64,000 bases of DNA from Pectinatus sottacetonis (lineage in GTDB: Bacteria > Bacillota > Negativicutes > Selenomonadales > Selenomonadaceae). Within the stretch, counting starts at the first letter, position 1. Every line of letters begins with the position of its first letter. The stretch spans positions 654,501 through 718,500 of the forward strand of contig NZ_WIQK01000001.1 of the NCBI RefSeq assembly GCF_015732155.1, in the 5' to 3' direction. The notes under the pieces are model-generated. The model ran no database searches. It was given only the letters and a program-made list of their open reading frames with translations, and was not told the DNA's origin. Shown here in pieces: positions 18,732-27,257 of this stretch. Both the position numbers and the translations under genes were made by a program.

Positions 18732-19901
18732 TTACTTTATAACATGTGTTCCTTCACCTATATCTGCAACATAAAATTCAGGACTATAACCTATTTTAGC
18801 TATATAAATTTCTGCAACATTATGCTTAAATTCATCCAGGCAATCATTTTTTACAATGCTGACGGTACAGCCGCCAAACCCGCCACCAGTCATCCGGGAA
18901 CCAAGCACACCTTTTTCTTTCCATGCTGCTTCAGCAAGCGTATCAAGCTCTTTTCCTGTAACTTCATAATCATCACGCAGTGATATATGTGATTCATTCA
19001 TAAGCTGCCCAAATAATTGCATATTATTATTTTCAAGGGCTTCTACCGCTTTAATCGTACGTTGATTTTCCAGTACAGCATGACGTGCTCTTTTAGCACA
19101 TACAGGATCCTTTATCGCTTTTTTTACAACAGCAAAATCACTTGCTGTTAATTCTCCCAGGCTATTTACTTTCCTGACAGTCTGAATATCTGCCAAAGCC
19201 TGTTCACACTGACTGCGGCGCATATTATATTCAGAATCGACCAGACTGTGTTTGCTATTAGTATTAGAAATAACAATACTATATCCTTCCAAAACCAACT
19301 TTACATAACGATATTTTAATGTATTGCAGTCAAGGAACATTGCATGATTTTTCTTTCCCATTCCTACAGCAAACTGATCCAATATCCCACAATTCATTCC
19401 CACAAATTGATTTTCTGCTTTCTGACACAATTTTACCATTTCTAATGTTGGTATAGCAAGTGAGAAAAGTGTCTTAAGTGTCATAGCAGTGAGCATTTCT
19501 ATAGATGCTGATGAAGATAATCCTGCTCCATTAGGCAGATTACCATAAAAAGCAATATTAAAACCATGCGCAAATTCATAACCGCTGTCCTGGAATACCT
19601 TTATTACTCCCAAAGGATAATTTGCCCAATCATTACTTTTCTTACTAACAATATCGGTTAAATCTGTTTTGATAACACCTATATCGGGTAAATTAAGGGA
19701 ATAGCAACAGACTTTATTATCTGTTCTTGCCGATACAGCCCCATATGTTCCTAATGAAATAGCACAAGGGAAAACATGTCCTCCATTATAATCAGTATGT
19801 TCTCCAATCAAATTAACCCGTCCCGGAGAAAAAAATAATTCTATTGCTTCTTCTTTGAATTGATCATAAAAACTTTTTTTTAATTTATCTATTATTTCCA
19901 T
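18732..19901 (-). CDS. galK: Galactokinase
   Basis: GalK phosphorylates alpha-D-galactose at C1. The 389-residue protein has all GHMP kinase motifs: the galactokinase signature FSPGRVNLIGEHTDYNGG (residues 25-42), the ATP-binding PNGAGLSSSASIEM (about 120) and the C-terminal motif SRMTGGGFGGCTVSIV (about 330). The ATG follows AAGGAG. It is separated from the upstream kinase-like gene by a 14-bp hairpin that may lower or stabilise its transcript, and it is followed by galE and galT. Confidence 0.95.
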   Translation of the reverse strand: MEIIDKLKKSFYDQFKEEAIELFFSPGRVNLIGEHTDYNGGHVFPCAISLGTYGAVSARTDNKVCCYSLNLPDIGVIKTDLTDIVSKKSNDWANYPLGVIKVFQDSGYEFAHGFNIAFYGNLPNGAGLSSSASIEMLTAMTLKTLFSLAIPTLEMVKLCQKAENQFVGMNCGILDQFAVGMGKKNHAMFLDCNTLKYRYVKLVLEGYSIVISNTNSKHSLVDSEYNMRRSQCEQALADIQTVRKVNSLGELTASDFAVVKKAIKDPVCAKRARHAVLENQRTIKAVEALENNNMQLFGQLMNESHISLRDDYEVTGKELDTLAEAAWKEKGVLGSRMTGGGFGGCTVSIVKNDCLDEFKHNVAEIYIAKIGYSPEFYVADIGEGTHVIK

Positions 19902-19943
19902 TTCTTATTTCTCCTTGCATACATAATCATATCAAATATTTTA

Positions 19944-19984
19944 AATTATACTCAGGTGGGATTTTACTCTACCTGAGTATAATT
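19944..19984. terminator. Strong intercistronic hairpin within the gal operon
   Basis: A 14-bp perfect inverted repeat (AATTATACTCAGGT and its complement at 19971-19984) around a 13-nt loop lies directly after the cytidylate-kinase-like gene. On the minus strand only a weak T tract follows, so it is either a leaky terminator or an mRNA end stabiliser separating symporter and kinase from galK-E-T-R. Confidence 0.5.
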
Positions 19985-19987
19985 TAT

Positions 19988-20593
19988 TTATAATTTTTTT
20001 ACATTTTCAATATATTTCATTATTATATTTACCGCTCCATCAGTGCCAATTTTTGAGGTATTTATCGACAAATCATAATTATCCCCACGGCCCCATGTGT
20101 GACCGGTAAAGCGATAGTAATATTCAGCCCGCTTCTTATCTTCGTTTTCAAGTTCTGCAAAAGTCTTTCCATTATATACTGTTTTGCCACGCTGCTGACG
20201 AAAATTCTTATCTGCACAAATAAAAAATGAATACTTATGTGGATAATTTTTTAATATAACATCAGCACTTCGTCCCAAAATAACACATGGTCCTTGTTTT
20301 ACCAATTCATAAATAACCTTTACTTCTGCAAAAAACATATCTGTACTGCTAGGCATTATATTAGTTCCAAAAGGAACAAACGGGATAAACTCATACCCTG
20401 CATTTACATGATGTTCCAATGAATCTAAAAAACCTTTCGGTAAATCCTGCGCTCCTAACTTTTGTGCCGCTGTATTAATTATTTTTCTATCCAAAAGAGC
20501 AATATCAAGCTTATCAGCTAATTTTTGTGCTACTTCTCGGCCGCCTGATCCATACTGACGACTTATTGTAATGATAAGAGAATTTTTATCCAT
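19988..20593 (-). CDS. Cytidylate kinase-like family protein
   Basis: A 201-residue P-loop protein of the AAA_26 cytidylate-kinase-like family. The P-loop is at residues 9-22 (ISRQYGSGGREVAQKL), and LDRKIINTAAQKLG follows, as in these proteins. A basic C-terminal half (FRQQRGKTVYNGKTFAELEN, DKKRAEYYYRFTGHTWG) is typical. True Cmk is normally encoded elsewhere near ispH/rpsA, and the substrate of this family is not known. It lies 51 nt downstream of the symporter gene and is probably cotranscribed with it; a role in sugar or nucleotide phosphorylation is only inferred from context. Confidence 0.75.
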   Translation of the reverse strand: MDKNSLIITISRQYGSGGREVAQKLADKLDIALLDRKIINTAAQKLGAQDLPKGFLDSLEHHVNAGYEFIPFVPFGTNIMPSSTDMFFAEVKVIYELVKQGPCVILGRSADVILKNYPHKYSFFICADKNFRQQRGKTVYNGKTFAELENEDKKRAEYYYRFTGHTWGRGDNYDLSINTSKIGTDGAVNIIMKYIENVKKL

Positions 20594-20644
20594 GACTTTT
20601 TCTCCCTTTCTTAGATACCAAATATATTATCCATTAAAATCATT

Positions 20645-22348
20645 TTAAGCATTCTTAGAATAAAATTTTTTCTTGCAAATAACACAACCAATTATGCAGA
20701 ATACTGCCGATATACCGATATATATTAATGTGTGAACACCAAGACCTTGTGTACTTGCCAATCCCAATGGCGAAAAAATTATATACCAGAAGAAAACCAA
20801 AAATGTTACAAACCATGCTGCTTCATAACGATGACTCCATTCTTTTAACTCTACAACATTATATGTTTCCAGTACGAAATCTTCCTTACGCGGTTTTATT
20901 CTGCCAATGATGAGCATTATAGCACAGGTTATAATAAACAATATCAACAACTGATACAAAAATGACATTTCCGGCTGAATAATCAGCTGTAGTATACCAT
21001 ATACAACAATGAAAAACACCAAGCCAATTTTAGCAGCTACAGCAGGAACTCGTTTTGTAACATACCCCATAAAAATAATAGTAAATATAGGAACATTAAA
21101 AAAACCTGACAGAGTCTGGGTAAACTGGAATAAGCCAGCTGGTGCGTACATGATCATTGGTGAAATTATCATTGAAATAATCGCGATGAGTATACCAAAT
21201 TTTTTACCAGCAGCAACTATCTGTTTGTCATTCTTTCCTTTTCCCCAACGCGGTTTATAAACATTTATAGCAAAAAGTGTCGCTGCACTATTCAATACAC
21301 CATTATAAACACTCAAAATAGAACCAAACATCGCTGCGCTAAATAAACCAATAAGCCACGTTGGCAAAACCTGAAGAACCAATTTAGCATACATTGTATC
21401 TGCCGGTGAACCGTCATTACCAATCATTTGGAAAGCCATAATCCCTGGTAAAATAACTAATATAGGCGTAAACGTTTTCAACAATCCGCATAGCATAACA
21501 CCTTTTTGGCTGTGTTCCAAACTTTTTGCCGCCAAAGCACGTTGAACAATAGACTGATCTGTTCCCCAATAGTAAAAGTTAACTAACAGCAAACCAATTA
21601 TCGCGCCGTTGAAAGGAACTGCATCACCAACAGCGCCGATTGCATTGAATTTTTCTGGTGTTGCTGTTAAAAACTGCGCCAATCCAACTGAAAAATTGCC
21701 ATTTCCCATATGGATAAGCGCAAAAATAGGTACTAATAAGCCACCAATGGCCAGAGCAATTCCATTAAATGTATCTGAAATAGCAACAGCCTTTAATCCC
21801 CCTAATATGGCATAGAAAAAACCTATAATACCAACGACCCATACTGTAAGCCATATCCCTTGAGCAAAAGTCAGTCCAAAAAGTTGTTGAACATTAAAGA
21901 TTTGACTTAGCGCAATGGCACCTGCATATAACGTTGTAGGGATAATATTAATAATAAATAATATCATGAATAATATGGAAACTATGGATTTTGTTTGTTT
22001 ATCATAACGATACTCCAAAAACTGTGGTATAGTAGTAAGCCCTTGTTTCAAATATCTTGGAACAAGCAGCAATGCTACTATCACCAAAACAAATCCAGAT
22101 GTTACTTCATAGGCCATATTGCTCATATTCTGACTAAAAGCCTGCCCACTCATGCCGACAAACTGAGTAGGATTCATATTCGTCAGTAAAAGTGACATTC
22201 CTACTACACCCCAGGTAAGGCTGCGTCCCCCTAGAAAATAATTATCTTCCGACCCCGATGCACTCTGTCCCTTTTTCATTTTCCTATATGTATATATTCC
22301 TACTACTGCAATAGCCAAAACAAAGGTTATTATTGTTAAATACTGCAT
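20645..22348 (-). CDS. Sodium:solute symporter (SSS family), probable galactose transporter
   Basis: A 567-residue membrane protein with about 14 hydrophobic helices, the length of SglT-type sugar symporters. The open frame begins 17 codons earlier, but GGAGG sits just ahead of ATG 22348 and the following MQYLTIITFVLAIAVVG starts TM1, so I use that. NYFLGGRSLTWGVVGMSLLLTNMNPTQFVGMSG matches the TM1-TM2 region of the family, and the TM5 segment near FYAILGGLKAVAISDTFNG carries the conserved sodium-site area. It would import a sugar with Na+. Galactose is inferred from the downstream gal genes. Confidence 0.85.
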   Translation of the reverse strand: MQYLTIITFVLAIAVVGIYTYRKMKKGQSASGSEDNYFLGGRSLTWGVVGMSLLLTNMNPTQFVGMSGQAFSQNMSNMAYEVTSGFVLVIVALLLVPRYLKQGLTTIPQFLEYRYDKQTKSIVSILFMILFIINIIPTTLYAGAIALSQIFNVQQLFGLTFAQGIWLTVWVVGIIGFFYAILGGLKAVAISDTFNGIALAIGGLLVPIFALIHMGNGNFSVGLAQFLTATPEKFNAIGAVGDAVPFNGAIIGLLLVNFYYWGTDQSIVQRALAAKSLEHSQKGVMLCGLLKTFTPILVILPGIMAFQMIGNDGSPADTMYAKLVLQVLPTWLIGLFSAAMFGSILSVYNGVLNSAATLFAINVYKPRWGKGKNDKQIVAAGKKFGILIAIISMIISPMIMYAPAGLFQFTQTLSGFFNVPIFTIIFMGYVTKRVPAVAAKIGLVFFIVVYGILQLIIQPEMSFLYQLLILFIITCAIMLIIGRIKPRKEDFVLETYNVVELKEWSHRYEAAWFVTFLVFFWYIIFSPLGLASTQGLGVHTLIYIGISAVFCIIGCVICKKKFYSKNA

Positions 22349-22491
22349 GACTAATCCTCCCATAATAATTTTGATAATAACTCTTCTGCCAATAACCAAA
22401 ACAATTATAATATTTTATAACACCTTCTTTTTCATATTAGATAATATTTTTAAGATATTATCATTCTTGCAAATTTTCTATCTATTTTCTT

Positions 22492-22503
22492 GTAAACGTT
22501 TAC
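22492..22503. promoter_or_regulatory. LacI-family operator (GalR or CcpA/cre) ahead of the gal operon
   Basis: GTAAACGTTTAC is a perfect 12-bp palindrome and also fits the cre consensus. It lies just downstream of the predicted -10, where a bound repressor would block elongation. Either the local LacI-family regulator or CcpA could bind; position and operon content favour the former. Confidence 0.65.
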
Positions 22504-22514
22504 TCATTATTTAA

Positions 22515-22543
22515 ATTATAACCCAATAAACATAAAAAGTAAA
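22515..22543 (-). promoter_or_regulatory. Promoter of the gal operon
   Basis: Minus-strand TTTACT (22538-22543) and a perfect TATAAT (22515-22520) have a 17-nt spacer. The predicted start is near 22508, so the palindrome at 22492-22503 falls at about +5 to +16. Confidence 0.5.
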
Positions 22544-22669
22544 TAAATTTTTATATTAATCTTTGCATTGCACTAATTATATAATTTCTTATAATCTACA
22601 TTACATTTGCTAAATTCAAAATGTAAGAATAGTTTATTGATAACCTGATTTTATAAAATTTTATTAACT

Positions 22670-22716
22670 AAAAAACATGGTACAGTATACTTGAGTAGAT
22701 TTAATACACTGTACCA
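22670..22716 (-). terminator. Terminator of the DUF815 ATPase gene
   Basis: A 9-bp perfect stem (TGGTACAGT with ACTGTACCA) is followed on the minus strand by TGTTTTTT, 11 nt after the stop codon. Confidence 0.7.
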
Positions 22717-22726
22717 CAATACTAAC

Positions 22727-23968
22727 TTAATTATTTTTCTGGCCCAAGTACCAGTTAACAAACTGCTTTGCTGTACGTCCACTCCTACCTGAATGGAGCA
22801 TTTCCCAGCGAATCCCTTCTAAGCGCAGTTCCTCTGCATCCATATGGATGCCTGCTTTTTGCAGATAATACTTAATAACTGACAAATATTGGTTCTGATC
22901 CGGTGTATCATAAGTAACAATAATACCAAATCTGTCAGCCAATGATATTGACTCATTTATGCTATCATTTTTATATAATTCTTCTTGAGTATCTTCTCTA
23001 TCGTTCCATGTTTCTTTTATCATATGACGCCGATTGGAAGTAGCATATAAAATAACATTTTCCGGACATGATGCCGCCCCGCCTTCAATAATTGATTTAA
23101 GATATTTATATTCTGGTTCTGTTTCTCCAAATGAAAGATCATCCATAAATATAATAAATTTATATCCTGCCAAATTACGCAAATATTCCATAATTTCTTC
23201 CATACTTTGTATTTGGTTTTTCCTTATCTGTAATAACCGCAGCCCTTTTTTATAGTGCATATTAATTAGTGCCTTAACACTGGAAGACTTGCCTGTCCCT
23301 CTTGCCCCTGTCAATAATACATTATTTGCCGGCCTATTATTAATAAACGCTGCTGTATTATCGAGCAACAGCCGCTTTTGCTTTTCATATCCAATCAGAT
23401 CTGCCATTTCTACTTTTTCAAAATAAGTAATTCCTTTAAGCTTACCACGGTTCCAATAAAAAGCCTTATAATTGGCCAATTTTCCTGAACCATATTTTTT
23501 ATAATGATTTACCAATATCCTTGCTGCTTCATCTGCTGATTCTGCCTTCGCCATATTTTGCAATAACTCCATGTATGGCTCATCATTACACATATGCGAA
23601 GGTTCATATTCATTTATAATTTCTGCATAAGAATTGTTTCCTGACACTTTTATATTCAAATAAGGATATAATTTCTTCATGTCCAGCCTTAACATTTTTT
23701 CCAGTCCCTGACCTATATCACCACTACATTGGATTCTAGAAGCAATAGGATTATTTCCTTGTGCCAGTAAATATATTATATATGAAGATAATATATTCCC
23801 TGACAATCCTTTTTTTTCGGCTTTTTTTATTATTTTATAAAAAAATTTTCGCCAGTCCTTCGGTGAATTACTTTTATCCGCTATATTATATGCCCGTATT
23901 ATAGAATTTTTCATAAGCTTACGAAAAACTATTAACGGTATTTTGCCTTTATTCATACTTTTATTCAA
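22727..23968 (-). CDS. DUF815-family AAA ATPase
   Basis: An ATPase of the DUF815 family, 413 residues from a TTG at 23968 that lies 8 nt after GGGAG; the frame continues five codons further upstream. Residues 1-200 are an uncharacterised helical region. The AAA module follows: Walker A GARGTGKSS near 220, Walker B FIIFMDDLSF near 270, and a sensor-1-like ILYATSNRRH near 305, with an arginine-rich C-terminus (GRSGRTAKQF). Members of this family have no firmly known function and are proposed as chaperone-like or DNA-associated ATPases. It is monocistronic and borders the Hsp20 genes transcribed the other way. Confidence 0.85.
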   Translation of the reverse strand: MNKSMNKGKIPLIVFRKLMKNSIIRAYNIADKSNSPKDWRKFFYKIIKKAEKKGLSGNILSSYIIYLLAQGNNPIASRIQCSGDIGQGLEKMLRLDMKKLYPYLNIKVSGNNSYAEIINEYEPSHMCNDEPYMELLQNMAKAESADEAARILVNHYKKYGSGKLANYKAFYWNRGKLKGITYFEKVEMADLIGYEKQKRLLLDNTAAFINNRPANNVLLTGARGTGKSSSVKALINMHYKKGLRLLQIRKNQIQSMEEIMEYLRNLAGYKFIIFMDDLSFGETEPEYKYLKSIIEGGAASCPENVILYATSNRRHMIKETWNDREDTQEELYKNDSINESISLADRFGIIVTYDTPDQNQYLSVIKYYLQKAGIHMDAEELRLEGIRWEMLHSGRSGRTAKQFVNWYLGQKNN

Positions 23969-24118
23969 TATACTATCTCCCAATGTTTATTATAAATAAT
24001 TATCATAAATACACTTTTATATATAATAACAAAAAATTAATCTGATGCCAATGGATTAATATACGGTTTAGCTTAAAAAATTATTTTTTATAATAAACAT
24101 TTTTTACCTTTTGATATA

Positions 24119-24146
24119 TTGACTTTTTGACTTTTATGAGTATAAT
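24119..24146 (+). promoter_or_regulatory. Promoter of the tandem hsp20 genes
   Basis: TTGACT (24119-24124), a 16-nt spacer and TATAAT (24141-24146) form a good vegetative promoter about 80 nt before the first hsp20 start. No CIRCE repeat (TTAGCACTC-type) is present. Confidence 0.6.
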
Positions 24147-24153
24147 AGAATTT

Positions 24154-24190
24154 GTAAGGATAAATCAACAGATTGAGGATTCATCCTTAC
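24154..24190 (+). promoter_or_regulatory. Inverted repeat at the 5' end of the hsp20 transcript
   Basis: GTAAGGAT (24154-24161) and ATCCTTAC (24183-24190) are perfect complements 21 nt apart and begin at the predicted transcription start. They may be an operator for a heat-shock repressor or a 5' hairpin in the leader. No sequestration of the GGGGG ribosome binding site is evident, so a simple RNA thermometer is not supported. Confidence 0.4.
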
Positions 24191-24228
24191 GAATAAAAAA
24201 ATATATCTTATTCAAGGGGGTTTTCATT

Positions 24229-24690
24229 ATGTTCGGTTTAGTTCCTTTTACTAAAAATAATATTACTAAAAAAGATGATGGTTTTGATCGCTTATTTGAT
24301 ATTTTTAATGAACCTTTTTTTAATTCTGCAATTGCCCCAATGCAATCGGCAATATCTGGATTTGCCTCTTTTAAAGTTGATGTAAAGGATCTCGGTAATG
24401 CTTACGAGTTGGCAGCCGAACTCCCTGGCATCAAAAAAGATGACATATCATTAAGTTATGAAAATGGATATCTCACAATTCAGGCTAATACTAACAGTAG
24501 TAAAGATGAAAAAGATGACAGTGGCAAATATATTCGCCGGGAACGCCGCAGTGGCAGCATGTCTCGTTCCTTTTATATTGATAACATTGATGACAGCAAA
24601 GCAAATGCCCAGTTTAAAGATGGCATTTTAACTATTAATCTACCTAAAGCAGCACCAAAAAATGATGCTAAACAAATTAGTATTGATTGA
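24229..24690 (+). CDS. Small heat shock protein, Hsp20/alpha-crystallin family (copy 1)
   Basis: A 153-residue ATP-independent chaperone that holds unfolding proteins. The open frame extends 34 codons upstream, but the ATG at 24229 follows GGGGG and aligns with the start of the neighbouring paralogue (MFGLVPF), so I take it. The alpha-crystallin domain spans about residues 40-140: FKVDVKDLGNAYELAAELPG, the GYLTIQA strand and a C-terminal GILTINLPKA with the terminal I/L-x-I-like motif (QISID). It is the first of a tandem pair under one promoter. Confidence 0.92.
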   Translation: MFGLVPFTKNNITKKDDGFDRLFDIFNEPFFNSAIAPMQSAISGFASFKVDVKDLGNAYELAAELPGIKKDDISLSYENGYLTIQANTNSSKDEKDDSGKYIRRERRSGSMSRSFYIDNIDDSKANAQFKDGILTINLPKAAPKNDAKQISID

Positions 24691-24738
24691 TAGTGTTTAT
24701 TAAATTAATTTATAAATAAGTTTGAAGGAGATCTTATT

Positions 24739-25203
24739 ATGTTCGGTTTAGTTCCTTTTGTTAAAAACAATGTCATGGGTAAAGACAGTGAATTTGGTCG
24801 GTTATTTGATGTTTTTAATGAACCTTTTTTTGATTCAGCCATTGCTCCGCTGCGGACAGCAGCCTCTAACTTTGTTTCATTTAAAGTTAACGTAAAGGAT
24901 ATGGACGATGCATATGAATTAACCGCTGAACTACCTGGAATCAAAAAAGAAGATATAAAACTTAGCTATGACAATGGTTATCTTACAATTCAGGCCGTGA
25001 CCAACAGTGGCCAGGATGAAAAAGACAATAACGATAAATACATCCGCCGGGAACGCTGCAGTGGCAGCATGTCACGTTCATTTTATATTGACAATATAGA
25101 TGATACAAAAGCAAAAGCTCAATTTAAAGATGGTATTTTGACAATAATGCTGCCCAAAGCCACACCCAAAAGTACAGCTAAGCAAATTAATATTGAAAAT
25201 TAA
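24739..25203 (+). CDS. Small heat shock protein, Hsp20/alpha-crystallin family (copy 2)
   Basis: A 154-residue paralogue of the preceding gene, starting 48 nt after it behind GAAGGAG. The two proteins are nearly colinear along their whole length (for example KYIRRERxSGSMSRSFYIDN in both), so this is a recent tandem duplication that has diverged mainly in the N-terminal arm and in charged residues. Two copies could form mixed oligomers or be tuned differently. A strong terminator ends the unit. Confidence 0.92.
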   Translation: MFGLVPFVKNNVMGKDSEFGRLFDVFNEPFFDSAIAPLRTAASNFVSFKVNVKDMDDAYELTAELPGIKKEDIKLSYDNGYLTIQAVTNSGQDEKDNNDKYIRRERCSGSMSRSFYIDNIDDTKAKAQFKDGILTIMLPKATPKSTAKQINIEN

Positions 25204-25233
25204 TATTATTTGATTTACAGCAATAATATAGTT

Positions 25234-25277
25234 GCCTTGCATAGTAAATATACATTTTTGCTATGCAAGGCTTTTTT
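25234..25277 (+). terminator. Terminator after the hsp20 pair
   Basis: An 11-bp perfect stem (GCCTTGCATAG with CTATGCAAGGC) is followed directly by TTTTTT. Confidence 0.88.
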
Positions 25278-25376
25278 ATTTAATATATATTCCTAATAAA
25301 CAATAATATTATTTACTACATAAAAAAAACGTTATATAATATTATGTATATATAATAATTAAGAGGTGTATCGACA

Positions 25377-27167
25377 ATGAAAGGTACAATAGTTGGCACA
25401 TGGGTCCGCACTTGCAAAAAACTTTGGGGTAATGATCTGGTAAAAGAAGTTATGCAGGAAATTGGTCTTGAATCCAATCATATTTTTCTCCCAAGTGAAG
25501 ATATAAATGATGCTACTGCCCAGTCACTGGGAAACATCATTGCAAAAAAATTAGGCAAATCATCTGCTGAGATTTGGCATGCTATAGGTAGAGATAACGC
25601 TGAAACATTTTTTGAATTTTATCCTGGTTTTTTCCAAAGGGAAAATCTACATGCTTTTTTAAGTTCACTTCATGACATTCATGTAGAAATAACCCGCCTA
25701 ATCCCTGGAGCCAATCCTCCAGGCATAGAAATTAAAAACATTTCATCTGATGAATCATTATTTATATATCGTTCTAAAAGAAAAATGTTTAATTACTTCC
25801 GCGGTCTTTTAGATGGTGCAGCTGCCCATTACCATGAAAGTATTACTATAACTGTAGTTGAAAGTGGTAGTGATTTCCTGAAATTAAAATTAAAGTTTCC
25901 TTATCAGATAACCAATAAAAAATATTATCATATAAACAATATCATGAAATTTGTTCCTTCTCTAGCAATAAAAGCCGGTATAGTATCTGCTGTTTTATCG
26001 TTTATCATTGCTTTTATTACACAAATTATCGGTTTTTCCTTTCCTTTATGGATCCCTATATTATCTGGTATCATTACAGCTTTAACTACGAACTTACTTT
26101 TAAGGCCTTTCAGGGCCTTAGAAAATATACTCCATGATTTACAGGAACACAAATATGCTACTACTGTAGAAATAAAGTCCGGTGATATTTTTGAAAAAAT
26201 CTCCCAGCAGATAGAAGACTATAAAATTAGCATACGTCGACGGTTTACAGGCATAAAAGGCCATGATGATGAACTAGCACGATATGGCAATGTATTTAAT
26301 GATCTGGCTGATAATATGAGTTCAACATCTGATACAATTGCTGATGTTGTCAATGCCCGCGCTGAAGCTTCAATAAAAGCATCTGAAGAAGTTTCCCAGG
26401 CTGTAAATATTTTAAATGACAGTATATCAACACTGAAAAATGTCGTGGAAAAACAATCTGATAATAATTCACACCTGCAAACAGCTGTGGGTGAAATAGA
26501 AAACTGCTTTGGCAATGTACGTAGTTCCAGTGATAAAATCAACTCCAGTATGGCTAATTTTGCCAAGGTTAACGCATCAGTTGAAGGCCTGCGTAATCAA
26601 ACAAAACGTATAACTGAAATAACAAATACAGTTGCAGCTATAGCAGGACAAACCAATTTATTAGCTTTGAATGCTGCTATTGAAGCAGCTCGAGCTGGTG
26701 AACATGGTAAAGGCTTTGCTATAGTTGCCGAAGAAGTAAGGAAACTAGCCGAACAATCGCAGGAACAATCCCAAATAATTTCCGATGATGTTTTATCAAT
26801 AACTAAAACTATTGAGGAAGTAGTAGAACATGTTGATCTAGAATATGATATATTATCTAAAGAAAATACTAGTCTTGTAACTGCCGTAAATGAAAATGCC
26901 ATATATCTAAAAAAAGCACGCAATGTATCTGATGCTATAGTAGAAATAATAAGACAACTGGAACAAGAAATGAGTGGCATGAACCAGGTATATCACAAAA
27001 TAGAATCTATTGTCGATATTGCTCAAGAAAATTCTGCTTCCACTGAGGAAATAAATGCTTCTATCCATACATACAATGAACGTATCCAGAATCTTATGGA
27101 TAAAATAGGTGAATTTAAAAAATTAGCCCAATATTTTGCTGATGATATTAGTATATTTAAAGTTTAA
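25377..27167 (+). CDS. H-NOX (heme NO/O2 binding) domain chemoreceptor
   Basis: A 596-residue methyl-accepting chemotaxis protein with a fused heme sensor. Residues 1-185 are an H-NOX domain that can be aligned without gaps to the Thermoanaerobacter Tar4H domain: proximal His102 ([11 protein letters not shown]), Pro115, and the YxSxR heme-propionate motif Y131-S133-R135. The distal-pocket residues that bind oxygen in that protein are also conserved: Trp9, Asn74 and Tyr140. Two membrane helices follow at about 193-217 and 222-243, then a linker and the signalling coiled coil with tip [20 protein letters not shown] near 428. It should steer swimming in response to O2 or NO. It is monocistronic, ending at a strong terminator. 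Confidence 0.92.
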   Translation: MKGTIVGTWVRTCKKLWGNDLVKEVMQEIGLESNHIFLPSEDINDATAQSLGNIIAKKLGKSSAEIWHAIGRDNAETFFEFYPGFFQRENLHAFLSSLHDIHVEITRLIPGANPPGIEIKNISSDESLFIYRSKRKMFNYFRGLLDGAAAHYHESITITVVESGSDFLKLKLKFPYQITNKKYYHINNIMKFVPSLAIKAGIVSAVLSFIIAFITQIIGFSFPLWIPILSGIITALTTNLLLRPFRALENILHDLQEHKYATTVEIKSGDIFEKISQQIEDYKISIRRRFTGIKGHDDELARYGNVFNDLADNMSSTSDTIADVVNARAEASIKASEEVSQAVNILNDSISTLKNVVEKQSDNNSHLQTAVGEIENCFGNVRSSSDKINSSMANFAKVNASVEGLRNQTKRITEITNTVAAIAGQTNLLALNAAIEAARAGEHGKGFAIVAEEVRKLAEQSQEQSQIISDDVLSITKTIEEVVEHVDLEYDILSKENTSLVTAVNENAIYLKKARNVSDAIVEIIRQLEQEMSGMNQVYHKIESIVDIAQENSASTEEINASIHTYNERIQNLMDKIGEFKKLAQYFADDISIFKV

Positions 27168-27201
27168 TTTATACATAACAGGTTAATAAAATATTCTATA
27201 T

Positions 27202-27247
27202 AAAAAACGTCTATTAATGTTATTTTTAACATTAATAGACGTTTTTT
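27202..27247. terminator. Bidirectional terminator between the H-NOX receptor and ftsZ-like genes
   Basis: A perfect stem of about 20 bp running from AAAAACGTCTATTAATGTTA into its complement, with a short T loop and A/T tracts on both sides, separates two converging genes. Confidence 0.88.
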
Positions 27248-27257
27248 ATTCAAACAT

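Noticed and set aside
24061-24228. RNA thermometer (fourU or ROSE) in the hsp20 leader
   Set aside because: The ribosome binding site GGGGG is not paired with any nearby U- or C-rich segment in the folds I could draw; only the distal inverted repeat is real.
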